Of a DNA stretch of 13,206 nt, positions 1 through 7,344 are shown piece by piece. The stretch is taken from assembly GCA_036733985.1 (NCBI GenBank), contig DAIMZM010000069.1, positions 1-13,206 of the forward strand, written 5' to 3'. Below the pieces are notes generated by a model. It was not told the origin of the DNA and made no database searches. It worked only from the letters and a program-made list of their open reading frames with translations. Every line of letters starts with the position of its first letter. Position 1 is the stretch's first letter. The translations under genes were made by a program, and so were the position numbers. This DNA comes from DAIMZM01 sp036733985. GTDB lineage: Bacteria; Bacillota; Dehalobacteriia; UBA4068.

Positions 1-1
1 G

Positions 2-1600
2 GGCCAGAGCTTCAGCGTCAGCGGCCAGGCTCCCGGCGACAGCTGGCTGTGCATTGAGGCGCAACAAGGCGTGACCAATGCCGCGGTAGGGGAGGGCAAT
101 CAATATCTGGGCGTCTTCCAGCCCAAGAATCAGCTGAACAGCTATGTGCTGGGAGTGGCTTGGGACGGCAGCCGCTATTATCCCGGCAGGCCCTTGCGGC
201 TGGCCCTGGATTATCAGGCGCAAGTGCTGTCCATCACCCTGGAGGATACGCCTGCCGTCAGCGCCGGAGAAAACCTGGCTTTGGCTTTCCTGGTGCAAGA
301 CGGCGCCGGGCAGCCTCTGGCCAATTGCGGGCTGGCGCTGCAGCTGACCTATGGCGAAAAACCAAAGCTGGATACGGCTGCCGCCTTGTTCCAGGACTAT
401 GTTGGCTCCGGCCTGTCCCTGGCTGAGGGGTTGGCGGAAAGCCCGGCCCCGGTGGGCGGGGATACGGTTTACTGGACAGTGCTGACCACGGATGAGCAGG
501 GCCGGGCCGCCGTTACTTTAACAGCGCCCGGGGGCAGCGGCAACTGCTATCTCAGCGCCCAGAGCATTGATTTCCGGGACAATGTGCTGCGGGCCGGTTC
601 CCTGGTGAAGCGGCTGGCCATTGCCAATGGGGCGGAGACGGAAACCCCTGACCAGGAAGAACCGCCGGCTGAGACTTTCAGCTACCGCAGCGGCTTTTTG
701 CGGCCCGGCGGCGAACTGAGCCTGGACAATGGCAGCCTGCTGATCATTACCACGCCGGAGCGCCGGGAAATCCTGGAATTGCTGGCAGCAGCGGCCTGCG
801 CCCCAGGGGACGGGGCTGAGCAGGCCATGTCCGCCGCCCATGCCCGGCAGCTGCTGATGGATTATGGCGGCGACGCCCTGCGGGCCGTCTTTGGCAAGGC
901 GGATCAGGATTGCGGCGTTTATCAGAAGGCGGACGGCGGCGTCGGCGAACTGAAAGGCTACAGCGACCCGCTGCTGTCCGCGGAGGCCGCCGCCCTGGCT
1001 CCCGGCGGCCTGGCCTGGCATGCCCTAAGGGATTATCAGACGGGCCTGCTGGAAAGCGCCTCAGCCGATCCCCTCAGCCAGGCCCTGGCCCTGGCCGGGC
1101 TGGCAGCTTCCGGCCGGCCGGTGCTGAACGAGGTCAAACAGCTGCTGTCCGCGGCTGATCCGGAACAGGCCGGCTATTGGTGGCTGATGTGGGCTCTGTA
1201 TCAATGCGGCGACCGGCAAACCGCCCTGGCTTTGTATCAGCAAAACAGGACCATCACCGCTAAGGCCGGGACAGAGACGCCCCGGGCCCTGGTGGCGGCA
1301 GCCTGCGGCGACAGAAGCCTGGCCCTGGCCCTGCTGGCTCAGGAGCGGCAGGCTGCCGCGGCAGGGAAGGTGCTGGCGGCCAGGCTTTTGCTGAATAAGA
1401 CCGTTCAGCCGGAAAGCCGCTTTTCCTACCGTTTGGACGGGGTTGAACACAGCGGTAGCCTGAACAGTATCTCCGATCATTTGCTATCCCTGAATGGGGA
1501 TAATCAACGGCTGGTTTTGGCGGAAGCCGAAGAACAATTATGCTATGTGGAAATTTTTATTGAAAAGCCGCAACTGGCAGCGGTTTCAGGCCCACAGTGA
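2..1600 (+). CDS. Alpha-2-macroglobulin-like protein, C-terminal part (5' end outside window)
   Basis: The reading frame is open from base 2 to the TGA at 1598-1600, giving 532 visible residues. No start needs to be assigned inside the window: the GTG at 71 is just an internal codon. Three stretches resemble bacterial alpha-2-macroglobulin (YfaS/YfhM-like) proteins: a macroglobulin-type beta domain (VLGVAWDGSRYYPG and the following strands, about bases 150-350); a TTDEQGRAAVTLTAP stretch (about 485-530), typical of the A2M domain; and an Ala/Leu-rich helical region (about 760-1400) like the alpha/alpha toroid, including DGGVGELKGYSDPLLSAEAAALAPG-type sequence that these proteins share. The place of the thioester motif C-x-E-Q reads GAEQ (812-823), so no thioester can form there. 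Such proteins are usually large, exported and thought to protect the envelope or trap proteases; that role is inferred. The family call is from motif resemblance only. Confidence 0.7.
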   Translation, partial: GQSFSVSGQAPGDSWLCIEAQQGVTNAAVGEGNQYLGVFQPKNQLNSYVLGVAWDGSRYYPGRPLRLALDYQAQVLSITLEDTPAVSAGENLALAFLVQDGAGQPLANCGLALQLTYGEKPKLDTAAALFQDYVGSGLSLAEGLAESPAPVGGDTVYWTVLTTDEQGRAAVTLTAPGGSGNCYLSAQSIDFRDNVLRAGSLVKRLAIANGAETETPDQEEPPAETFSYRSGFLRPGGELSLDNGSLLIITTPERREILELLAAAACAPGDGAEQAMSAAHARQLLMDYGGDALRAVFGKADQDCGVYQKADGGVGELKGYSDPLLSAEAAALAPGGLAWHALRDYQTGLLESASADPLSQALALAGLAASGRPVLNEVKQLLSAADPEQAGYWWLMWALYQCGDRQTALALYQQNRTITAKAGTETPRALVAAACGDRSLALALLAQERQAAAAGKVLAARLLLNKTVQPESRFSYRLDGVEHSGSLNSISDHLLSLNGDNQRLVLAEAEEQLCYVEIFIEKPQLAAVSGPQ

Positions 1601-1632
1601 TCCGGCCGGAATAAAGCGGCTTCCCCATTGAC

Positions 1633-1661
1633 AAAAACCATGCGCTTTCGGCATGGTTTTT
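1633..1661 (+). terminator. Rho-independent terminator after the macroglobulin-like gene
   Basis: An 11-bp perfect stem (AAAAACCATGC at 1633-1643 pairing with GCATGGTTTTT at 1651-1661) encloses a 7-base loop, 33 bases after the stop codon. The 3' arm ends in five T residues, as in an intrinsic terminator. The A-tract on the 5' side would allow some function in the reverse direction too. It separates the upstream gene from the small membrane-protein gene. Confidence 0.85.
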
Positions 1662-1674
1662 AACTATGCAGGAA

Positions 1675-1702
1675 ATGATAATTGCCTGACGAATATTATA
1701 AT
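1675..1702 (+). promoter_or_regulatory. Possible promoter for the membrane protein / LUD gene pair
   Basis: A perfect TATAAT -10 hexamer lies at 1697-1702, just after the terminator and about 70 bases before the likely start of the next gene. The region is AT-rich compared with its surroundings. The best -35 is poor (ATGATA at 1675-1680, 16-bp spacer), so the call rests on the -10 and the location. Confidence 0.35.
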
Positions 1703-1763
1703 GTTTAGGTGCGTGAATACCGCCATGCAGCGCCCGGAGCCAAAAGCGGCGCGGCATGCTTCC

Positions 1764-1770
1764 GGGGTGA
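1764..1770 (+). promoter_or_regulatory. Ribosome binding site suggesting a TTG start
   Basis: GGGGTGA (1764-1770) is the only Shine-Dalgarno-like sequence near the start of the small membrane-protein gene. It stands 4 bases before an in-frame TTG at 1775, and 19 bases before the first in-frame ATG at 1790. This favours the TTG start over both the ATG and the upstream GTG at 1709. Confidence 0.45.
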
Positions 1771-1774
1771 TGCT

Positions 1775-2263
1775 TTGCTTTACGCGATCATGGCCATTTT
1801 AGCCTTGCTATCCCTTTATGGCTTGTATTTATTGGCCCGTGGCTTCATACGCTTATATAAGGAAGGCGAAACCAAGCTGCTGGCTTTTGCCCTGGGATTT
1901 TTTATCCTGGTGCCGCTGCTGGTCTGGCTCATTGCCCGGCTCAGCCCGGAACAGCGCAATGTTTGGCTGGTTCTTCCCGTTCTGCTGCTGGCCCTGGCCT
2001 GGGCCGGCCTGGGCTATGGGGTGGAAGCCTATTTGCGCCTGGGGCTGAAGCGGCGGCTGGCCGGGAAGAAGCGGGAGATCCCGGCCCGGCCCGCCCATTG
2101 GCTCAGGGATAATGCGCTGCGTTTAGCCGGGGGCGGGGCGTTATGGCTGGCCGGCCTCTTGATCCCCTTTGATCAGCCGGTACTGGAAACCATGGCCCTT
2201 TGCGTTTGCCTGTATTTGCTGGTCCGGGGGATTTGGGGTTTTTGGCGTTACCGGGGTTTTTAA
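1775..2263 (+). CDS. Small multi-pass membrane protein, function unknown
   Basis: I do not recognise this protein. From the TTG at 1775 it is 162 residues. The frame is also open back to a GTG at 1709, but the stretch between is polar, lacks hydrophobic character and has no ribosome site, so the shorter form is preferred. Four or five hydrophobic segments are visible: about residues 3-20, 34-53, 60-85 (VWLVLPVLLLALAWAGLGYG), 118-132 and 138-152. A basic cytoplasmic-looking loop (LKRRLAGKKREIPARP) lies between the third and fourth. There are no catalytic motifs. It is separated by 48 bases from the LUD-domain gene downstream and could be cotranscribed with it, but the sequence gives no functional link. 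The frame is clean and ends at TAA, and a clear terminator precedes it, so it is likely a real gene. Confidence 0.65.
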   Translation: MLYAIMAILALLSLYGLYLLARGFIRLYKEGETKLLAFALGFFILVPLLVWLIARLSPEQRNVWLVLPVLLLALAWAGLGYGVEAYLRLGLKRRLAGKKREIPARPAHWLRDNALRLAGGGALWLAGLLIPFDQPVLETMALCVCLYLLVRGIWGFWRYRGF

Positions 2264-2311
2264 GCCGGGTTTGAACACGCTGAGGCGTGAAATTGAAAAG
2301 GAGGCTGCTTG

Positions 2312-2944
2312 ATGATCATGGCTGATTTTGATATGAAAAAGGTGGAAAAAGCCCTGGCCGCATTGGCCAGGCATGAATTTGAAACAAAATATTTTGCCAC
2401 CGGGGCGGAGGCTGCGGCTTGGCTGGACGCCCAGGTGCCGGAGGGCGCCACCGTGGGCCAGGGCGGCTCCGTGACCTTGGATGAGCTGGGCCTGATCCAG
2501 CGGTTCAAAGAGCGGGGCCTGGCGGTGCCCAACCCCTGGGACGGGACCCTTTCCGATGAACAGCGGCGCTTAGCCTACCGGGACGCGCTGTTTGCGGATA
2601 ACTTTTTCTGCTCCGCCAATGCCATTACCCTGGACGGTTTTATCCTGAATGTGGATGGCAGGGGGAACCGCCTGGCCGCCCATTTGTTCGGCCCCCGCCG
2701 CCTGTTTATCGTGGCAGGCGTCAATAAACTGGTGGAAGACGAGGCCGCTGCTTTTGAGCGGGTCAAATACGCCGCGCCCCGGAACTGCCGCAGGCTGAGC
2801 CTGAAAACGCCCTGCGTTGTCACTGGCGCCTGCAGCAACTGCGACACGCCGGCCCGGAGCTGCCGGGCTTATCTGCTGCTGCGGCGTCCCACCCGGGCCG
2901 TACCTACCACGGTGGTGCTGATCGGCGAGGAATTGGGTTTTTAA
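2312..2944 (+). CDS. LUD-domain protein (LutC/YkgG-like, DUF162)
   Basis: A 210-residue protein. ATG 2312 is chosen because AAAAGGAGG (2296-2304) ends 7 bases before it; a TTG at 2309 and an ATG at 2318 are alternatives. Hallmarks of the stand-alone LUD family are present: GQGGSVTLDELG near residues 49-60, FFCSANAITLDGFILNVDG with GNR near residues 99-122, and GPRRLFIVAGVNKLV near 127-142. The C-terminal part has a Cys cluster, C-x2-C-x6-C, in TGACSNCDTPARSC (about residues 171-184), which could bind metal. In LutC and LutB relatives the domain takes part in L-lactate oxidation to pyruvate, but many single-domain members in Clostridia have no assigned function. No lutA or lutB partner is present here, so a lactate role should not be assumed. 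The family call is firm; the role is open. Confidence 0.88.
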   Translation: MIMADFDMKKVEKALAALARHEFETKYFATGAEAAAWLDAQVPEGATVGQGGSVTLDELGLIQRFKERGLAVPNPWDGTLSDEQRRLAYRDALFADNFFCSANAITLDGFILNVDGRGNRLAAHLFGPRRLFIVAGVNKLVEDEAAAFERVKYAAPRNCRRLSLKTPCVVTGACSNCDTPARSCRAYLLLRRPTRAVPTTVVLIGEELGF

Positions 2945-3080
2945 CCCCCGCCCTCGCCAGGGATCCGCTGTTGGAAACAGGCTGTCTTTTGCCATAAACC
3001 GCGGAATAGCGGAACAAATGCCTTGCCGCCCGCGTCAATTGATATGGTTGAGCTGAATGTTCAGCCGTAAAACCTATGAT
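2945..3080 (+). other. Intergenic leader upstream of the transport operon
   Basis: About 140 bases without a gene. A short hairpin (CTGTT at 2968-2972 with AACAG at 2976-2980) followed by GCTGTCTTTT could be a weak terminator for the LUD gene. A second inverted repeat, GCTGA (3052-3056) and TCAGC (3061-3065), flanked by GGTT (3046-3049) and AACC (3071-3074), sits just upstream of the binding-protein ribosome site and could be an operator or leader hairpin. The operon promoter should be here, but I find no convincing -35/-10 pair and no clear catabolite-response (cre) box. Confidence 0.35.
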
Positions 3081-3089
3081 AGGAGAAGG
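3081..3089 (+). promoter_or_regulatory. Ribosome binding site fixing the binding-protein start
   Basis: AGGAGAAGG lies 3 to 7 bases before the ATG at 3093, depending on which bases pair. The frame extends to an ATG at 3057, but that start has no ribosome site and would put 12 extra polar residues (FSRKTYDRRRV) before an otherwise perfect lipoprotein signal peptide. Confidence 0.8.
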
Positions 3090-3092
3090 GTA

Positions 3093-5423
3093 ATGAAGAA
3101 GAGCGCGCTTAAGGTTTGCTGCCTGATTTTAGTGCTGGCCCTGGCTGTTTCGCTGCTGGCCGGCTGCGGTAAGGGCGGCGACGATACCCAAACGGACCTG
3201 CCGGATTTTATCTATCAGGCGGAATACTATGATTTGCCTGATGAAGTGGAACATCTGTCTTATATGACTTATCTGGACGGCATGATTTATTTTTCCGCCA
3301 GCGGCGTGATCGGCCAGCGGGAGCCGGTGGAGGGCGACCCGGAACCCGGCGACCCCGATTATTATGATGGCTATTATGATATGTGGGGCAACAGCCTCAA
3401 TAAAATGAACGTGGACGGCACCGGCTTTACCAAGCTGGAAAATTACCAGGCCCTGGACGCGCCGGACGGCTCCGGCCCGCTGTATCTTTCCACCATGACC
3501 GCGGATACCAGCGGCAACCTCTGGGTAGTGGAAAATACCTCCATGGGGCATACGGACGACAGCGGCAACTGGGTGGATGACGGTTCCGTCAATTATTTGC
3601 GGAAGCTGGACGCCACCGGCGCGGAACTGCAGAACATAGATTTGGCCCCGATTTCCCAGGGCGTGGATTATTTCTATATCTCTTATCTTTGTGTGGATAA
3701 GGACGGCAATATCTATATCACGGACAGCAACAATACGATCTGGGTGCTGGATAATACCGGCCAGCAGCTATTCGACCTGCGAGTGGACAATTGGGTCAAC
3801 AGCATGATCCGCCTGGCCGACGGCCGGGTGGCTGTGATCTCTTATGAAGCCAACGGCATGGTGGTGAAGCCGGTGGACGTGGCGGCCAAGGCCTTTGGCA
3901 AGAGCGTCAGCGTGCCGATGAATGCCAATCAGTATTATAACGGCGGCGGCGATTATGATTTCTATTATAACGGCAATTCTAATTTCTACGGCTTTGACAT
4001 GGAAACCGCAACCGAGACCAAATTGCTGAACTGGATCGATTCCGATATTGACAATTCTTCCATGGACGGCATCTTCCCCCTGGAAGACGGCCGCATCATC
4101 TGCATGATTTATAATTACCAGGCCGAGCGTTCCCAGGTGCAGCTGGCCCTGCTCACCAAGAAGGACCGCTCCGAAGTACCGGATAAGACCATCCTGACCA
4201 TGGCCACCATGTGGATGAGTTCCGAGCTGCGCAGCGCCGTGATTAATTTCAATAAGACCAATCCGGATTACCGTATCCAGGTGCAGGATTATTCCGACTT
4301 CAATACCGAGGATGATTATGAAGCCGGCCTGACCAAACTGAATACCGAGATCATCACCGGCAAGGTGCCGGATATCATGGAGGTCAGCCAGCTGCCGGTG
4401 CGGCAGTATGAGGCCAAGGGCCTGCTGGAGGATTTGTACCCCTATATCGACGCGGATAGCGAGCTTTCCCGGGATGATTTGGTGGCCGGCGTGCTGAACG
4501 CCCTTTCCGTGGACGGCAAGCTGTATCAGGCCTGCGCCAATTTCAGCATTTTCACCGTGATCGGCGCTACCCCGGTGGTAGGGGAGCAGATGGGCTGGAC
4601 CATGGATGAGCTGAACCAGGTGCTGGCCGCCCATCCCAATGCCCGGGCCTTTGCCAATGTGGACCGGAATTCCCTGCTTTACTATATGAGCATGCTCAGC
4701 CTTTCCGATTATGTCAACTGGCATACCGGTGAATGCAGCTTTGACAGCCCCGGCTTTGTCAAGCTGCTGGAATTCGCCAATTCCTTCCCGGACAGCATTG
4801 AGTGGAACGAGGACGAATATGTGGATGATTCCACCCTGATCATGGAAGGCTCTGTGCTGCTTTATCCCACCGGCCTTTATGATTTCGAGTCCTATCAGAT
4901 GTATAAGGCCATGTTCGGCGGGGAGATCACCTATAAGGGCTTCCCGGCGGAGCAGGGCTGCGGCTCTGTGTTCAGCGTCAATTCCGGTTTGGCCATCTCC
5001 AGTAAATCCCAGCATAAGGACGGGGCCTGGCAGTTCGTCCGCACCCTGCTTACCGAGGAGTATCAGGAAAATAATTATGCCTGGGCTTTCCCCATCAATA
5101 AAAACAGCTTGGATAAAATGATCGAAAAAGCCATGACTCCGGAAACCACCACGGATGAAGAAGGCAATGTGGTGGAGGTTTCCAAGGGTTCCTGGGGTTG
5201 GGGGCCGGATCTGGAGGTGGAGATCAAAGCCGCCACCCAGGCGGATATCGACCAGATCATGGAGCTGATCGACGCCATTGACGCCACCATGAACTATGAT
5301 ATGAGCCTGATGGAGATCGTTCAGGAAGAGGCGGCCACCTACTTTGCCGGCCAGAAGAGCGCCCAGGAAACCGCCGCCAATATTCAGAACCGGGTCAGCC
5401 TTTATGTAAACGAACAGCTTTAA
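3093..5423 (+). CDS. Lipoprotein: propeller-like sensor region fused to a family-1 extracellular solute-binding domain
   Basis: A 776-residue lipoprotein. Residues 1-24 are a signal peptide (KK, then a hydrophobic core) ending in lipobox L-A-G-C with the lipidated Cys at 25. Residues about 33-360 are rich in beta-strand-like, Asp/Gly repeats such as VDKDGNIYITDSNNTIWVLD (about 201-220) and ADGRVAVISYEANG, like NHL/SMP-30-type propeller blades. From about residue 365 (TILTMATMWMSSELRSAVIN) to the end it reads as an ABC sugar-type binding protein (SBP_bac_1): KLNTEIITGKVPDIMEV, GLLEDLYPYID, a Trp- and Tyr-rich ligand region, and a late GAWQFVRTLLTEEYQ helix. Usual family-1 binding proteins have about 400-450 residues, so the N-terminal half is an addition. 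It is the first gene of the operon and precedes two matching permease genes, so it should deliver a solute, probably a carbohydrate, to them. The ligand is unknown. The propeller call is by repeat character only. Confidence 0.85.
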   Translation: MKKSALKVCCLILVLALAVSLLAGCGKGGDDTQTDLPDFIYQAEYYDLPDEVEHLSYMTYLDGMIYFSASGVIGQREPVEGDPEPGDPDYYDGYYDMWGNSLNKMNVDGTGFTKLENYQALDAPDGSGPLYLSTMTADTSGNLWVVENTSMGHTDDSGNWVDDGSVNYLRKLDATGAELQNIDLAPISQGVDYFYISYLCVDKDGNIYITDSNNTIWVLDNTGQQLFDLRVDNWVNSMIRLADGRVAVISYEANGMVVKPVDVAAKAFGKSVSVPMNANQYYNGGGDYDFYYNGNSNFYGFDMETATETKLLNWIDSDIDNSSMDGIFPLEDGRIICMIYNYQAERSQVQLALLTKKDRSEVPDKTILTMATMWMSSELRSAVINFNKTNPDYRIQVQDYSDFNTEDDYEAGLTKLNTEIITGKVPDIMEVSQLPVRQYEAKGLLEDLYPYIDADSELSRDDLVAGVLNALSVDGKLYQACANFSIFTVIGATPVVGEQMGWTMDELNQVLAAHPNARAFANVDRNSLLYYMSMLSLSDYVNWHTGECSFDSPGFVKLLEFANSFPDSIEWNEDEYVDDSTLIMEGSVLLYPTGLYDFESYQMYKAMFGGEITYKGFPAEQGCGSVFSVNSGLAISSKSQHKDGAWQFVRTLLTEEYQENNYAWAFPINKNSLDKMIEKAMTPETTTDEEGNVVEVSKGSWGWGPDLEVEIKAATQADIDQIMELIDAIDATMNYDMSLMEIVQEEAATYFAGQKSAQETAANIQNRVSLYVNEQL

Positions 5424-5442
5424 ACTTGTTAATCAATCCGGT

Positions 5443-5472
5443 TCCGGGGCGGACCTCCTGGCCCGCCCCGGA
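5443..5472 (+). terminator. GC-rich hairpin between binding-protein and permease genes (attenuator or mRNA stabiliser)
   Basis: A perfect 10-bp stem, TCCGGGGCGG (5443-5452) with CCGCCCCGGA (5463-5472), closes a 10-base loop 20 bases after the binding-protein stop. Only a short TTTT follows (5475-5478), so it is unlikely to be a full terminator. Hairpins at this point in sugar-importer operons commonly let the binding protein be made in excess over the permeases, by partial termination or by blocking 3' exonuclease. That role is inferred here. Confidence 0.65.
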
Positions 5473-5501
5473 CATTTTAAGCAAAGCCGCGGGAAGAATC
5501 C

Positions 5502-6416
5502 ATGCAGAAAGAATCAATGGTGAAGAAAAAGAGGCCGGGGCTGCTGTCCCCAGGTAAAATTGATCGAGAGCGCATACTGGCCCTGGCCTTTCTCTGGCCC
5601 AGCTTAATCGGGGTGCTGATGTTTTTTGTGGTGCCTTTCGGCGTGGTCTGCTACTATGCCCTGATCGATAATCCGGTGCAGCATAACTTTGTGCTGTTCA
5701 ATAATTTCAGCAGGCTGCTGGCCAATTCCGCTTTCCAGACAGCGGCCAAGAATACCGCCGCCTTTTCTGTGCTGGCCGTGCCTTTGGCCGTGGCCCTCTC
5801 CCTGCTCCTGGCCGTGCTGCTGGAAAGCCGCATCCCCTGGAAAAGCCAGTTCCGCACCTTCTTTTTAAGCCCGATGATGGTGCCGGTGGCTTCGGTGGTG
5901 CTGATCTGGCAGGTGATCTTTCACTATAACGGCGCGCTGAATGATTTCCTGCTGGTGTTCGGGGTGGATAAAATCGACTGGCTGAAATCCGATTACAGCC
6001 AGATCGTGGTCATCATACTTTTTTTATGGAAAAACCTGGGCTATAATATGATCCTCTTTATGGCCGGCCTGGCCAATATCCCCAGAGACCTGCTGGAAGT
6101 GGCGGATATTGAAAATGCCGGGCCCTGGTTCAAGTTTTTTCAGATCAAGCTGCGCTTTCTTTCGCCAACCATCCTTTTTGTCACGATCCTTTCCCTGATC
6201 AATTCGTTTAAGGTGTTCCGGGAGGTTTATCTGCTGACCGGGGACTATCCTTACGAGACCCTGTATATGTTGCAGCATTTCATGAACAATACCTTCCGCT
6301 CCCTGGATTATCAGAAGCTCTCCGCCGCGGCCTTGCTGATGGCGGTGGTCATGGTTCTCATCATCGGCCTGCTCTTCATTATTGAGAACCGCTTCGGGAA
6401 GGATGTGGAAGGATGA
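5502..6416 (+). CDS. Carbohydrate-type ABC transporter permease (MalF-like)
   Basis: A 304-residue inner-membrane permease with about six hydrophobic segments (near residues 26-50, 82-105, 118-138, 163-185, 218-234 and 270-290). The cytoplasmic EAA loop that docks on the ATPase is at about residues 195-222 (LLEVADIENAGPWFKFFQIKLRFLSP), with the conserved G of EAA-x3-G in place. It should form a heterodimer with the product of the next gene and carry the solute delivered by the upstream lipoprotein. ATG 5502 is preceded only by a weak GGGAAGA; ATG 5517 is an alternative giving a protein five residues shorter. Its stop codon overlaps the next start by 4 bases (ATGA at 6413-6416), a sign of translational coupling. 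The MalF/UgpA-type family call is secure; the substrate is not. Confidence 0.93.
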   Translation: MQKESMVKKKRPGLLSPGKIDRERILALAFLWPSLIGVLMFFVVPFGVVCYYALIDNPVQHNFVLFNNFSRLLANSAFQTAAKNTAAFSVLAVPLAVALSLLLAVLLESRIPWKSQFRTFFLSPMMVPVASVVLIWQVIFHYNGALNDFLLVFGVDKIDWLKSDYSQIVVIILFLWKNLGYNMILFMAGLANIPRDLLEVADIENAGPWFKFFQIKLRFLSPTILFVTILSLINSFKVFREVYLLTGDYPYETLYMLQHFMNNTFRSLDYQKLSAAALLMAVVMVLIIGLLFIIENRFGKDVEG

Positions 6417-7294
6417 ACAAGAAGCGCTATTTTTCCCGGAGCCTGATGTTCCTGATCGCCGCCTTTTTCGCCCTGCTCTTCCTCATGCCCACGGTGCTGA
6501 CCATCACCAATTCCTTCATGTCCCAGTCTGAGCTGGCCTCCAACTATGGACAGGTTTTCAGCAGCTTCAATGACCCCAAGACCTATATTGCCCAGCGGGT
6601 GAATTTGAAGTTCATCCCGGATCTGGTCAGCTTTTCCCAGTATTTTACCGTGCTGCTGAAAAGCCCGGATTATCTGCTGAAGTTCTGGAATTCCGTGATC
6701 CTGGTGGTGCCTATTGTCCTGGGGCAGGTGGCCGTCGCCGCTTTGGCGGCTTACAGCTTTTTCCGCTATACCGGCAGGAAGCGCCAGTTCATCTTTTTCT
6801 TTTATGTGGTGCTGATGCTCATGCCCTACCAGGTGATGCTGGTGCCCAACTATCTGGTGGCGGATTGGGTGGGTTTGCTGGATACCCGCTGGGCCATTAT
6901 TTTCCCCGGGGTTTTCGCCCCCTTTTCCGTTTTCCTGCTGACCAAATTCATGCGCCGTATCCCTCCGGCCCTGATCGAAGCCGCTAAGCTGGACGGCGCC
7001 GGCGAATGGCGGATTTTTACCAAGATCTGCCTGCCCCAATGCCGCAGCGCCCTTTATTCCATCGCCATCCTGGTCTTTATCGATTATTGGAATATGGTGG
7101 AGCAGCCCCTGATCCTGCTGCCGGATACCACCCGCCAGCCTTTGTCGGTGTATTTGTCCAGCATCAATACGGGGGAGGTGGGGGTGGCCTTCGCGGTGGC
7201 CACCATCTATATGATCCCCACGCTGCTGCTGTTCCTCCACGGCGAGGAATACCTGGTGGAGGGGATTACCCATTCCGGCTCGGTCAAGGGCTGA
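6413..7294 (+). CDS. Carbohydrate-type ABC transporter permease (MalG-like)
   Basis: A 293-residue inner-membrane permease, partner of the preceding gene, with which it overlaps by 4 bases. It has an N-terminal helix (about residues 9-31), a roughly 70-residue extracytoplasmic segment, then five further helices. The EAA loop IEAAKLDGAGEWRIFTKICLP (about residues 188-208) closely matches the MalG/CUT1 consensus, including EAA-x-LDGA-G and the ICLP end. With the first permease, the ATPase at 10293-11402 and the lipoprotein at 3093-5423, it completes an importer. The extracytoplasmic stretch after helix 1 (FNDPKTYIAQRVNLKFIPDL) is in the place where MalG-type proteins often have a small loop, so it may contact the large fused binding protein; that is inference. 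Confidence 0.94.
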   Translation: MNKKRYFSRSLMFLIAAFFALLFLMPTVLTITNSFMSQSELASNYGQVFSSFNDPKTYIAQRVNLKFIPDLVSFSQYFTVLLKSPDYLLKFWNSVILVVPIVLGQVAVAALAAYSFFRYTGRKRQFIFFFYVVLMLMPYQVMLVPNYLVADWVGLLDTRWAIIFPGVFAPFSVFLLTKFMRRIPPALIEAAKLDGAGEWRIFTKICLPQCRSALYSIAILVFIDYWNMVEQPLILLPDTTRQPLSVYLSSINTGEVGVAFAVATIYMIPTLLLFLHGEEYLVEGITHSGSVKG

Positions 7295-7329
7295 GCAGCG
7301 CTGTTTAAGTTTTGTTTTGTACTATGTAT

Positions 7330-7336
7330 TTGGAGG
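7330..7336 (+). promoter_or_regulatory. Ribosome binding site fixing the adaptor start
   Basis: TGGAGGT stands 8 bases before the ATG at 7345. The frame is open back to a TTG at 7312, but that would overlap this ribosome site and add 11 residues with no homology character. It lies in a 50-base gap after the second permease gene, in which I see no terminator, so the operon probably continues. Confidence 0.8.
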
Positions 7337-7344
7337 TTCCCCCT

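Noticed and set aside
1709..1774. Upstream GTG extension of the small membrane-protein gene
   Set aside because: There is no ribosome site before 1709, the start would fall only 7 bases after the -10 element, and the added 22 residues have no membrane or signal character.
2945..3080. Riboswitch or T-box upstream of the transport operon
   Set aside because: The leader is too short and lacks any recognisable aptamer or T-box core; only small inverted repeats are present.
3768..5015. Reverse-strand open frame (415 codons) opposite the binding-protein gene
   Set aside because: Its product is made of Ile, His and Gly-rich low-information sequence with no motif; it is a shadow of the + strand coding frame.
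5443..5478. Hairpin read as a full terminator splitting the operon
   Set aside because: Only four T residues follow, several bases after the stem, and the permeases downstream are the natural partners of the upstream binding protein; no promoter is seen between.
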